Below are positions 10,613 through 21,688 of a stretch of 64,000 nt of DNA, piece after piece. Below the pieces are notes generated by a model. The model searched no databases, was not told the origin of the DNA, and saw nothing but the letters and a program-made list of their open reading frames with translations. Position numbers and translations under genes: made by a program. Positions within the stretch are counted from its first letter, which is position 1; the number at the start of each line of letters is the position of its first letter. This DNA is from Pelobates cultripes (taxonomy: Eukaryota > Chordata > Amphibia > Anura > Pelobatidae), in NCBI GenBank assembly GCA_933207985.1, contig OW240915.1, positions 271,398,926 to 271,462,925 of the forward strand, read 5' to 3'.

Positions 10613-11838
10613 GTGTGCATATATAAAGTGACAACATGGCTGCAATATGAAGATGATATGGTATGAGAAATGCTGTGATAATGTGGCAACATAAACAATA
10701 TACACGGGGACATATATACACACACACACATTGAGAAATATTATTTGTTTACAATACTGTTTTCTAATCTGTAACTTCATTATTTGGTATATGGTTTTTT
10801 TTGTTTGTTTGTTTTTTCACTTTTATTTTTTTCCCCTATTAATGTGCTACCAGTGCATACTGGAACGAAAAATACATTTAAACATTACTTTCCAGAGCAC
10901 CCCAAATACTCAGATTTTCAGGTGTTTTTTTTTTCTTGCAAACCCCTTGGTAGTAAAGGGGGTCAAAAGACAATGCATTAAAATATGCCTACACAACTTA
11001 TAGTAATAATACAAATAAATAATGTTGGCTGATGATCCCTTTATTTTCAATGGTAGCTTAGCATATACAATAAACGAGTGGTGTAGTTCAACACTTGTTA
11101 TTCTTTGGGAATATGGAAACAGAGCAGAAGGTGTACATGGAAAGCCTGGAGCCGTCACAGTGATGCATTTCATTTTACTAGTGACACGTCCACCCATAAA
11201 GCACATCAGTATGATAGGCTATCCAGCAAGATGGCAATGCAGGAGTCACAGTCACAACAGTCACAAACGATTGCTGGAAGACAGGCGCTAGAGGTCTGTT
11301 TAACCTTGCGAGTAGACCTGTAGGGTTAAAACTACAGGTCTACTGCACCCGGACCAGGTAGTGAGTGCCTTTAGTGGTCCTTTAATGCATATGATCTAAG
11401 TGATCCTTTAATGCATAAGATCTTATCAGTTAAAGTGAACCTGTCATGACAAGTTCACATTAACTTCTCTGCGTAATCCTTCTGAAACATATTATATTTC
11501 AGCTTTAAACTGTTAAAACAGAGAAGAGACCTCATGCAGATGCAGTGCTTACTGATCTTTGCCTTCATACGTGTCTGCAAACATTTGGGTAAATTAAACT
11601 ATCACTACTTTACAAGAGCAACCAGTGTTCTATTTCTTATTATTACTCATTTCGTTGGCTAAGTACGAAAGGCTAGTAAGTTCAGACTTGATGTTTGACC
11701 AGCTTGCATGGAGTTACTAAATAATGTCATTGACTGCAGGCGGACTTGTCAGAACAGCCTATTTGACAGGTGTGATTTTAGAAAAGAAATGGAATGTTCG
11801 GGGCTTAGCCAGATGAGATGTTCGGGGCTTAGTCAGGT
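10613..11838. other. Unassigned DNA with a T2 right-end fragment
   Basis: No gene is visible. At 11300-11385 a T2 MITE right half ends TTTAGTGGTCCTTTAA. A partial repeat GATCCTTTAATGCAT follows. At 11432 the phrase TTAAAGTGAACCTGTCATGA resembles the start at 3038, perhaps another TTAA-type family. Confidence 0.5.
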
Positions 11839-12162
11839 CAGTGGCGTACCCACCACGGTCGCAGCTGCGACCAGGCCCCTCACTCCAGGGGGCCCGGTTG
11901 CAGTCGCGACCATGGGCCGCCTGGATACATTCTGGGCCAGTGCACAGCCGCAACAGCCCAGGTCCGCATGTGTCTGACAGGAGAGGAGAGCTGTGCTGCT
12001 CCCCTCCTGCCTGTGTGTAGCGTGGCCAAGTGGTCTGTCTGGAAGTGTTCACTAAGAGAGCACTTCCTGTCAGACCGGGATGCTGCCTCCCACCCCCGTG
12101 TTCCCCCTGTCATGAGGGGGCCGAAGAAGTGGACTGCTGGCCACCTAATAGACCCCCCCGGC

Positions 12163-12364
12163 GGGCGGCTGTGTTCCCGGCAGAGACGGCGAGGGAGCTG
12201 TGTTCTCCCTGCTTTGCTCCCTTGCACGTTGTTTGCTGATGTCGGGAGCCGGAATATGACGTCATATTCCGGCTCCCGGCATCAGTAGACAGCCCAGGTG
12301 GCACAAGGGAGCAGAGCAGAAAGAACACAGCTCCCTCGCCGTCTCTGCCGGGAACATAGCCGCC
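12163..12364. repeat. Long palindrome centred on TGACGTCA
   Basis: Arms of about 100 bp run outward from the centre at 12260/12261, where the sequence is GGAATATGACGTCATATTCC. The centre contains a perfect cAMP-response-element octamer, TGACGTCA. The outer arms pair GCGGCTGTGTTCCCGGCAGA with TCTGCCGGGAACATAGCCGC. The inner 25 bp pair with one mismatch. Confidence 0.92.
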
Positions 12365-12457
12365 GGCCACACTGAAGCCCCACCGGACCCCAGGGACAAA
12401 TCCACAACAGCTCTCCAGGTAGGGAGGCTGGGTGGACAATTTTAAAAATATGAATAA

Positions 12458-12690
12458 TTTGTGTGTGTCTGTGAGTGTATGTGTGTGTGTCTGAATGTGT
12501 CTGTGTGTTTGAGTGTATGTGTGTGTGTGTTGAGTGTGTGTCTGTGTGTGTATGTGTCTGTGAGTGTGTGTATATGAGTTTATGTGTGTGTCTATTGCTG
12601 CATGTGTGTGTCTGTATGTATGTCTGGGTCTCTGTGTGTGTGTGTGTCTACATGTGTGTCTATGTGTATCTGTTTGTCTGCATGTGTAGG
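12458..12690. repeat. GT microsatellite
   Basis: Imperfect TGTGTGTCTGTGAGTGTATG-type repeat adjoining the palindrome within the hAT-like element. Open frames over it are low complexity. Confidence 0.93.
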
Positions 12691-12924
12691 GCGGACCCTG
12701 GGCAATTTTCACACCGGGGCCCTGTGGTTTCTAGTTACGCCTTTGGCCAGGGTGGCAGGTCTGTACAACAACCAGCAATGACCCAATTTACAAAGGGGTG
12801 CATCATCCTGGCTAGCATGCATGCTAGAATGAAGAGTTTCCCTTATATCATGTACTGCTAATGAATTTACATACAAGCTTTAGTTTTCAAATTATTTAAC
12901 CCCAAAGTCTGTGTTCTCAAGAAC

Positions 12925-13026
12925 TGCTCAAGGACAGTTTAACCCCTAAGGTGAGCCAGGGATCTCCTGGCACCATAACAACATAATTTTGATAAAGTCG
13001 TTATGGTGCCCAAACTGGTCCTTTAA
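12925..13026. mobile_element. T2-like MITE right-end fragment
   Basis: The GGCACCATAACAAC / GTTATGGTGCC dyad followed by CAAACTGGTCCTTTAA at the TTAA border matches the right part of a T2-like MITE. The left end was not found. Confidence 0.6.
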
Positions 13027-14321
13027 ATAACCAAAACTGATTTAAAATGCAACGCATGTCCAGATAATCATACATTTGTGCTACACTGTCCCTAAGTCCA
13101 TCCAACTCCATGTAACACAATTTGTGTGTCAGGTGATCGGGGTTACTGAGGAATGATCGTGTGACATGCGAAGAAAGCATGTGACTGGACAGGTCTGAAC
13201 TATGCATTTTAAATGTCACCTTCTTATAGGAGTGCATGCATGCAGTTGGTATGCATTAAAAGCACCCTTGTTTTAGACCCTTAATGTTGCTGAGCCCTTG
13301 GTGGAGCTGGGAGAATGCTGCTGTTTAAAGTCGTCTAGCTGGTTTTTGGAATGCTGTCACATGTACACAGGTGGCCCAGTCAGGGTCTCAGACATTCAGA
13401 GCATACCTCACAACTACCATGTGTTCCTTTTTAGTAGATGCAGCCACACACTGTCCCCAGTCCATACTTTCTACTCTTTTGCCACGCTTTTATAGGAGCT
13501 CAGAATGCTTGGTGTATAGAGGTTTTTCATGCAAATCCACAAAAGTGGACTCAAAAGTAACATGCTCTGAAATTAACTTAACGGTGTTAATAAATTTGTT
13601 AAAGTAAATGACCTTTTCAGTTACATATGCTAATATCAAAAGGTCATTAAATCAACCAAATTGCTCTAGAATAGACCTTCTATTGGCCAAACACCCTACA
13701 TATGTGTCATTCTTTGGTGATTTGAAATCATGGGGGTTTCAGGAATGTAACTGTGTCTGCTTGCAAGGTACAGACCAAAAGAAAGCAAAAATAAACAGTC
13801 TTATCATTGGTTCTTAGAAGACTTAAAGGATCATTCCAAGCATCATGACCACTACTGGTCCTCCATTGGTCAATGATAATTTCCAGCTTCTGCAGAGCTG
13901 CAGAAGCCCGAAGTCGATTCCACCTGACATTCATTGGCTGTGAGCCTGAGCTGACCACTCTCAGCAAATTAATACAATTCTGTGCATGAGAATATGCACC
14001 GAATTTACATTACCCTGCCTGGGACTCTAGTTCTAGTAAGGACGCCCCTACTATGCTGTCGGAGACAGAGTTACATCTTCAGCAGCAGAGACATTAAACT
14101 CTGTATATGCAATGCTTCAAAGCGAAACACTGCACATTTATTTATTTATTTATAAAATATTTTACCAGGAAAGATACATTGAGATTTCTCTCGTTTTCAA
14201 GTATGCAGACTGCAGACACCATAAACACTTCAAACCACTGAATTTTTCACATTGCTGTGGTAACTTTTTAATGTAAAGGACGTACAGAGAGATGTAAAAT
14301 TACTAAACAAACAATTTTGTC
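13027..14321. other. Unassigned DNA with two small repeat fragments
   Basis: No gene is visible. A T2-like left end (TTAAAGGATCATTCCAAGC) begins at 13823 and fades by about 13990. The CR1-like LINE tail at 14136-14205 is listed separately. Confidence 0.5.
14136..14205 (-). mobile_element. CR1-like LINE 3-prime tail fragment
   Basis: TTTATTTATAAAATATTTTA followed by CCAGGAAAGATACATTGAGA is the reverse complement of the 3-prime end of the CR1-like LINE at 46600-46680. ATTTATTT copies at the left represent its terminal short tandem repeats. Confidence 0.85.
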
Positions 14322-14819
14322 CAAGCATGTCAAACTCAAAGGCTAGCAAGTTTATGTTGGCCGCAAAAAAAAAACACCAAACCTTAAATTTTCATAGAAA
14401 CGTAGGTTTGTTTTGAAAAGAACAGCATAAAAAAAAAAAATCAGCATCCCCCTCTACTAAACCCCAGCCCCACCCCTAAATCTCAGTCCCCCACTCTATA
14501 CTAAATCCCAGCACCCCACTCTACTAAACCACGGCCCTTGTTTTTAAAAAAAGCAACAACAACAAAAAAACAATATTGGCCAACAAGCAGACTCCACTCA
14601 CATTGCCGCTGCATGTATACGACTCTGGAGTCCACCCTCTGATATACCCCCAATGACGCCGTTCGCACCCATCGCCATAGCGGATTCTTCTGCTACTCCT
14701 TGAAAACCTGTGAAGATGGAGAACGTTGATGTCACGTCAGAATGTGACATGGCATTGCGTGGGTCCGTGCACCTCCAGGTCTTCCACTGTCCAGCCGCGG
14801 CCATTGCAACACTGACCAA

Positions 14820-15010
14820 CACACACACACAGACACACTGACAGACACCCACACACTCACACTCACACTCTCTGACAGACACACACACACACAGCCACAC
14901 ACTCTCTGACAGACACACACACTCTCTGACAGACACACACTCTCTCCCTGACAGACAGGCACACACACTGACAGACACACTCACTGACAGATACACACAC
15001 ACACACACAT
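14820..15010. repeat. CA microsatellite
   Basis: ACACACACTCTCTGACAGAC-type repeat of about 190 bp inside the hAT-like element. Confidence 0.95.
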
Positions 15011-15090
15011 TTCCTCATTCTTGCACACACCAACATAATTTGATTTATTGTTCCCTACCTTTGGGAGCTGGTGTGGGGCCTCTTCTCTCG

Positions 15091-15237
15091 GGAGCTCAGT
15101 CTTCCTGCTCCTCACTGCTCCTTCATGTGTGCAGTTTAGTGATGTCGGGTGCCGGAATGACATCATATTCCGGCAGCCGGCATCACTACAGAGGGCACAT
15201 GCGAGGGAGCAGTGAGGAGGAGGAAGACTGAGCTCCC
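15091..15237. repeat. Palindromic core of hAT-like element
   Basis: GGGAGCTCAGTCTTCCTGCT on the left pairs with GGAAGACTGAGCTCCC on the right. The centre GTGCCGGAATGACATCATAT is a mutated version of the TGACGTCA centre at 12260. Confidence 0.9.
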
Positions 15238-16087
15238 TCGCAGCCGCCAGGCACTTCCCATCCATCTGGTATCGGGTAAATTTGAGCAGATATGGCACCT
15301 GCAATGTAAGGAGAGCAGGTGCCTACTCTGCCTTAGTAATCATGGCAAACTCGCGGCTCGCTGGGCCGCAAATAAATTCATTGTGGGCCGCGAGTTTGAC
15401 ATGCTTGATGCAGTCAGAGGAAAGTCTAAAGTAAATGGATACAGGAAAGTTAATCAAGTCAAGGATACAAGCCAAGGATAATGAAAAAAACAAGCAAGTC
15501 AATCCTCAAGAATAGCAAACAATACAAGAAGTGGCAGAACACACTGGTCGGTAGAAGGAAACAACACAAAAGGAGGCCTCAAGGTGTAAACGAGTGTTTA
15601 TATAGAAAAGTGTAATGGCCTCATCATTCACTGCCAATCTTGTGTCTCCAGTATGTGAAAATGCAACTGTGAATGTCTGACATAAATGAACATGTTTCTG
15701 TAGAATGATACAAAACATTGGGGGCGGGGCCTAACATGGCGACCAGACGTGTCCTGAAAGAGCTACTCGACTACTTTGCTGAAAAACTTAATTTACCTGC
15801 TCATTAAGCTCGATTAGGGACAATCAAAACTCAAACACTACCAGACCCCTGACTCAGGGGGTACATCTTGTCTAAGTCTGCATACCAGTAAGTAACCAAC
15901 TGAACCATGCGGCCTAACGCGCACCGGAAGGGAGAGGCGGCCGATCTTCAAGCCCGGAGGCGGCTGGCAGCAACCTTCCAAGAAAAGCAAGTACCCCATT
16001 ACTCTCCCCCCCCCCCTTGGGGCCGGCGGGGGTTATCCCGGGCCAACCCTGGGTGGCTTCCTTGCCGAAGCAAATATAAAGGGAGAG

Positions 16088-16594
16088 GTGAGAAGAAAGG
16101 CTAATACAAGCGGCAACTCACCCATCATTGCGGACATGGCGTGCCCCCTTAACTCCAGCGCAGACCAGCCTGACATACACACGAGGCTGCAACGGATCTT
16201 TGATGAATTCTGGCGCAAATTGGAGCAGAGGTTGCTACACAGTGGCCCAACACAAGCAAGGAAACACCCATCCCGCAAACCATCGCGACTTACCCAGCAG
16301 GTACCTTCAGCCCATGCAAAGGAGAAGACCCCAAAATGGTGGAGAAAGAAGCGCGACCCTCTGCTTAGGCGCACCACAAAGCAGAAACGCCAGAGACCAG
16401 CAGCAGTCGGGTCGAAGCATGACACTACTGAGCTGGGATGGGGATCACCCAGACGGGCGGAGGCACTGAACAGAGTGCAACGTATGGTACACCGACTAAC
16501 CTGTCATCAAGGAACACCGGCTCTTTTACGATGTGATCCTGTGAACGACGACATAGTGTGGGACTGCGACCTGCCATTGGTGGGCATAGGCTGA
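16088..16594 (+). pseudogene. ORF1-like frame of the half-L1 element
   Basis: An open frame of 168 codons occupies the place where L1 ORF1 would lie. The likely original start is the methionine at MACPLNSSADQPDIHTRL, residue 17 of the open frame. The product is basic, with clusters such as KWWRKKRDPLLRRTTKQKRQ around residues 91-110, consistent with nucleic-acid binding. I do not see a clear coiled coil or RNA-recognition fold. The L1 parallel is drawn from position and insertion features, not from sequence identity, and the frame might be fortuitous. Confidence 0.45.
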
Positions 16595-16813
16595 GAGGAG
16601 CTTGGAACTATATCCATCCATGCTGTGGACACTAATAAGTACTTTCTCTCACATTATACGCTCCAATATCCACAGAGCTTACCTCTTTTCTGCAAACTTG
16701 ATGTTACACAGCCTGTCACACAGCAATTAGTATTATGAGTAAAATATATTGATGCAGCCTAACATAACACGGTCTCTGATATAGAGAATAGCGTATTACC
16801 AAACCAACTTAGC

Positions 16814-17261
16814 TTAAAGGACCACTATAGGCACTCAGACCACTTCAGCTTAATGAAATGGTCTGGGTGCCAGGTCCATCTAGGATTAACCCTTTCTGCT
16901 GTAAACATAGCAGTTTCAGAGAAACTGCTATGTTTATAATAGGGTTAATACAGCCTCTAGTGGCTGTCTCATTGACAGCCGCTAGAGGAGCTTCCGAGCG
17001 TCTCACTGTGATGCTTTCCTATGAGACTGGCTGAATATGCACGCGGTTCGTGCCGCTCATGCGCATTCAGCCGATGACGGGGAAAGGAGTTGGAGAGTCC
17101 ACACCGCTGAGGGAGCCCGGCGCTGGAGAAAAGGTATGTGTTTAACCCCTTCCTCACCCTAGAGCCCAGCGGGAGCGGGACTGTAAGGGTGGGGGGGACC
17201 TAGAGACCATATAGTGCCAGGAAAACGAGTATGTTTTCCTGGCACTATAGTGTTCCTTTAA
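16814..17261. mobile_element. T2/Kolobok-like MITE, complete (448 bp)
   Basis: Bounded by TTAA at 16814-16817 and 17258-17261. The left terminus is TTAAAGGACCACTATAGGC and the right terminus is GGCACTATAGTGTTCCTTTAA, an inverted pair. Inside, AACATAGCAGTTTCAGAGAA folds with ACTGCTATGTTTATAATAGG. It is nested within the half-L1 and so is younger than it. Confidence 0.95.
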
Positions 17262-17750
17262 CTTTCTCGACAGCTATATCACTCGAGTCTCTTGCCACAG
17301 ACATATAATTATGACCCATCCACCTATACCTCACCACACTGCGCTCCTATGCCCTCACACCCGCACGTTGGTATTGCCACCAATATTGTACCTCTTCATA
17401 TCATCACACACTCTATCGATGAGGCCACCCAGGTTAAATCCACGCAAACCAGAGGCTAATATCGCTTGTATTCTATTAATCTGTTAAGTTCATTTTAAGC
17501 ATCATTAAAGCTTGTTCATCCTCAATGTTCTTCTATGCATAAGTATTTAATACAATTTGTTCTGAACAAGATAGGACATAGCAATCTCGCCTGCATATAT
17601 TCAGTTTTAAAAAATGGTGCACTATGCTCAAAAGCCACAACACTGTATAATTTGTGTATCCTGTTGAGCTTGACTACGCTGTTGGGGCTATGCAAGCATT
17701 TATGTATAATCTTTATGCACTGAAAAAGAAAAAAAGAATGATACAAAACC

Positions 17751-18219
17751 TTAAAGGGAAACCTTTGGCACTGTATCTGCTTCATTTCATTAAACTTGTT
17801 AGAGTGTCTGAGGTCCCCTGGTACCATCATTTCTTTCAGCATTAAACAGTTTTTAATGTTTTAATGCTAAACAAGAGTCCCTGGCAGTCCATCCCCTCTG
17901 TGCTGCTTTGGCTAATAAGGAAGTATTAGCCTGAGCAGCAATGGGCAGCTGTGATTGGCTGAGAGTGTCAGCTGACTGCTTTTAGCCTTTCAGAGCTCCA
18001 ACTGACGGTATGAATGGATATGACAACAAGGAAGTGTAATCTCTGCTTTAGCTACACATATAGAAGGGGCGGGACTGTGGGTGGCCATGGACTATTATTT
18101 TGTGGCATACGGCACAAACATTGTACAACACTGAATGGAGGGGCAGTGCCAGGGCACTCCAGGCACTATAACCAATTCAAAGAGAAGAAATGCTTATAGT
18201 GACTACAGTGTCCCTTTAA
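17751..18219. mobile_element. T2-like MITE, second subfamily
   Basis: The left end TTAAAGGGAAACCTTTGGC and right end GACTACAGTGTCCCTTTAA lie at TTAA borders (17751-17754 and 18216-18219). The interior includes GTGATTGGCTGAGAGTGTCA, a phrase shared with the fragment near 19500. The element starts one base after the half-L1 target-site duplication. Confidence 0.85.
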
Positions 18220-19439
18220 CACTACAGCCAGACATAGTACGAAAGCACCCTGCATCAGACATGACATGCATCAGGGCATTTGTGCCAAAACTGACACTAG
18301 GTGAGGAAAAAAAAAAATCATAGTAGAAACAATCGGTAAAGTAACAAGAGGAAAAAAAAATTAACTAAAAAAAAATAAAATGTCAGGAGTGGAAAATCCG
18401 TATCTTTATCCCAAATGTTGATCTGTTATGATTGGGCTCTAATTGTTAGCATGACAATAGTCGGGTAGGTTTCACTGTTACAGAGTTGTATTCAAATATC
18501 AGTACTTCATGGTAAAGCAAAATATTTAGTATATTTTTTAAAATGTGAACAAACTGTTTGGGGTTTTTAAACAGAGATATATTTTTCTTTTATTCTATTG
18601 CAAATAAATCATGTGACGTTATTTTAATGATAAAAAGTGTGAAAATTGCTAAAGTAGAACATTTGCGCTAATTTAAAAAAAATCTGAACAGTTTCACAGT
18701 GTGGGGTTTATTCAATACTCAGAATTAAAGTGCATTGGGAACCCAAAGACTGCTACTCTGTTATAGTCACAGCTGGTCTATTGTTGCTAATATCATGCAA
18801 TCCAGTTTATAATTCACACCAATTTGTTGTTTATTGAACTATACAGTAGTATGTATAGCTCCCAAAAACACACTGTACAGAAAGTTTGAGAGACAACCTC
18901 ATCAAAGTGACTTTCAGGAAGTGTGGAAAGCTGCTGGACAGGGGCGCAGCGGATTGGCTAGAGTGGTCAGCTGATACTCTAAGATCTGTAGATCCCAAAT
19001 ATTTTTTATTTTTTTTTAAAAGTACACCAGTGTGAAAATGCATTGTCTAATTTAAATTCAGTGCTTTTCATATTCAAAGCCTATACAAAGTACATGACGG
19101 AAATATTTTGTCACGATTCCCTTTTATTTCTGAAGTTGTGTCCTTAAGGGGTTAAATTAAATAAGGGCCACATGCATCTAGCAGGATGAACAGATGAACA
19201 TTTGCAAATTATTGTTTATTGTTTACCTGCATATATGGAAGTGACCGATACTTTGAAGTACTATTTGCCCACTGGCAGCACTAATAAACTCCGGACTTGC
19301 AGTTTTATCAAGTAGCAGCTGGCCAGTGCTTGCTAACCAGCAGCCACATCAAACAAGTGAATAAAAACAACACAAAACAAAAAAGCTACAGATTCAATAT
19401 ATCACCACATTAGAAGAAGGTAAGAGTGCACTACCCACC
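18220..19439. other. No recognisable gene
   Basis: AT-rich DNA with poly-A runs at 18306-18316 and 18352-18375. Weak resemblance to T2 interior (GGATTGGCTAGAGTGGTCAG) near 18950. Confidence 0.5.
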
Positions 19440-19674
19440 ATACTGCTGATTGGCCAGGGCTGTGTTTGACTTGTGCTGGCTCTGCCCCAGATCTCCCTCC
19501 TTTACAGTCTCAGCCAATCCAATGGGGGAAGCATTGTGATTGGCTCAGACCACCATTTCTGATGATGTCAGTACACAAGAGGCAGACAGGGGCAAAGATT
19601 TTACTATATATAGGAAGGGTCAGGAGGGCATGTTTGTGCTCCTGATCCAATAGTGTTTCTTTAAAAACTAGTTA
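19440..19674. mobile_element. T2-like MITE right part
   Basis: The right end ATCCAATAGTGTTTCTTTAA and the interior GTGATTGGCTCAGACCACC match the subfamily at 17751. The left end is degraded. Confidence 0.6.
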
Positions 19675-21657
19675 CTGGGCTAAAAAGGCCCCATCCTATG
19701 ACGGCGGTGTCTGAAATATACTGGGGCCCCAACCATGGCCATTTGGTTTGGGATTAATATTCAAAACTGCACCGCAAAAAAAAATACATCCATGTGAGCC
19801 CTGTGAGGGCTCCACACCGACTGAGGTTTCAAGATGGGAAAAACCTCTATAAAGGCTTCCACATGCTTTCAAATATCAAAGCTTTTTAAATGTTTGGCTT
19901 GTAAGCCAACCAATCAGGGTGCTCTGACAGACAAGTCTCATTTCTCACAAGACTTGCGTGGGAAGATTTCATGACAGGTCTCCCTTGGTATATACTAAGA
20001 ACCTTAAATAAAAGAAACAGAATATTTAGTGTAATAGTAAAGTTCACAATCAAACTCATATGGTTCATACTGATGTAACCTTTCAAGCTATCCTCAACAA
20101 GATAGTAAGTGGATTTTAAATGCATCGGAAGACTCTGCACCTGTTGGTAGTAAAGGCTCAGACTGATAGCTCAGTGAGCATTCTGTCAGCAGTAGACTGA
20201 TAAGATTGTTCCTACTTCACACGTTACTTCACAATTCACATTAAAAGGTAGCACCGTGTACACAGGGTAACAAACATCTGGGTTCAGGAATTCCACAACT
20301 GGCATTTCCCAACTGTCCCTGAGTAAACTCCTATCTTTTCTCAAACATGCTCTGCTCTTATCTTGGGTGGGTCTGTGTGAGGAACTGGTCGTGCAAGAAC
20401 CCATCATGGAATGAAACCTATTGAGAGAGGAATCATGATGTGAACTTTACGTGACTGCATATAATATGGTCCGTCCTCGGCCCCAAATCCTAGAAGATTT
20501 CTTTTCACTATTTTCTAATTAAGCAGCCTATATGTGGCAAACTCCCCTGCCCACACTGTGGGACTCCTGGTAATTTAATTTTCTCTTTTTGGAAGATGAC
20601 ACACACACACACATTTAATTGTTTATTATGTGGCAAGCTGTGTTTGTTCATGAATTAACAAAAGTACACTGAAGTTAATGTATGTTTTGCAAGTGTGGAC
20701 ATTTACATCCTGTTATCTTCCTCCACAACACATTCATGATACACAGTCACCGTTAGGATAATTAGAGATGAGGTAAATCACACAAGTTACCTCATTTGTC
20801 TGACTTGTATCCAAACTGATTCTTGAGAATTAAAGAGAGACTATAAAGTAAAAATGACTCATTATTATGCATAAAAGAAAAAAATAAGTTACTTACCATT
20901 GACATCCCTTTAGTGGATCTGTAGTGTCCTAACCAAGAAGAAACTGATATCACATAGACTTCTTCACAGCAGTGTTTATGGGATTAATAATTTATGCCCC
21001 ACATGAGATGATTGGAACTACTCTGAAATGAATGACAGCCATACTGTTTGTTGTTGCTGTTTTATATTTTATTTTTTGTCTCTTTCAGTTTGTGTTTCTA
21101 AATTTTTCAGCTTGGAGCTAAAGTTTTGGAGTTTTATTGTTCATTTTGGATTGTGGATAGAGATATATATATATTTATATATATAGTTCATATTAATCCT
21201 CAAAGCAGAAAAACTCAATTTCAAATATGCTGTATCAGTTCTGGATTCCTAAAAGGTTAGCCAGCACTTCAAGGGATATCCTCATGGAATAGAAAGAAGA
21301 TGTGTTGAGTGGCCAACCCAAGGCTGAGATCTTATTGGCTGTTGTCTCCATCAACAGGACAAAGGTCACACATTTAAATTGCAAAGTAATATGTTAAGTG
21401 CAAGATACACCTTTTTTTGACTAAGTGTTAAAAAAAACAAAAGAAAAACCTCTGTAAGAATGCTAACAAGGCTACTATGATGAATGAAATATACAAAATA
21501 ACAAAAGGTTTACACTGTGCACCAACAGTCAAAACTTTGGAAACCAGCACAGTCAAAGAAATGTTTCTTGGTGTTTCAGCCTGGAGGTTTGGCATTTGAC
21601 TAACCCTAGACTAAGCTTTGTTTATAAGTATCTGGTCACAGACTGAAAATAAAATTT

Positions 21658-21688
<31 letters not shown>

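Larger units (their letters stand above)
11839..12745. mobile_element. Non-autonomous hAT-like element with long palindrome
   Basis: The left end is CAGTGGCGTACCCACC. The right end reads CAAAGGCGTAACTAGAAACC on the opposite strand, an imperfect inverted repeat. The 8-bp flanks AGTCAGGT and GCCAGGGT are similar only after a shift, so the target duplication is uncertain. It contains a roughly 200-bp palindrome (12163-12364) and a GT microsatellite, the same plan as the hAT-like element at 14322. Confidence 0.75.
14322..15407. mobile_element. Non-autonomous hAT-like element, CAAGCATGTCAAACTC ends
   Basis: The left end CAAGCATGTCAAACTC is exactly inverted at the right end, GAGTTTGACATGCTTG. Flanking 8-mers (ATTTTGTC and ATGCAGTC) match at five of eight positions, suggesting an old hAT insertion. 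The interior has a CA array (14820-15010) and a palindrome (15091-15237) sharing the GATGTCGGG...GCCGGCATC core of the element at 11839, although the termini are unrelated. Confidence 0.85.
15717..17734 (+). mobile_element. Non-autonomous half-L1 retrotransposon with 15-bp TSD
   Basis: The segment is flanked by identical copies of AGAATGATACAAAAC (15702-15716 and 17735-17749). It ends in an A-rich tail (GAAAAAGAAAAAA), hallmarks of L1-type target-primed reverse transcription. The start GGGGGCGGGGCCTAACATGG resembles the 5-prime start of the L1 at 43579. It has a 5-prime leader and a short ORF1-like frame but no endonuclease or reverse transcriptase, so it must have been moved by another L1. 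A T2 MITE is nested at 16814-17261. Confidence 0.88.

Noticed and set aside
12110..12861. 200-codon minus and 128-codon plus frames
   Set aside because: They cross a GT microsatellite and a palindromic hAT-like core; no conserved domain is seen.
16033..16425. 130-codon minus-strand frame opposite the half-L1 ORF1
   Set aside because: Shadow of the plus-strand frame in a GC-rich region.
20186..20407. 73-codon minus-strand frame with varied composition
   Set aside because: It looked protein-like at first, but I found no family motif, splice context or neighbouring exon.
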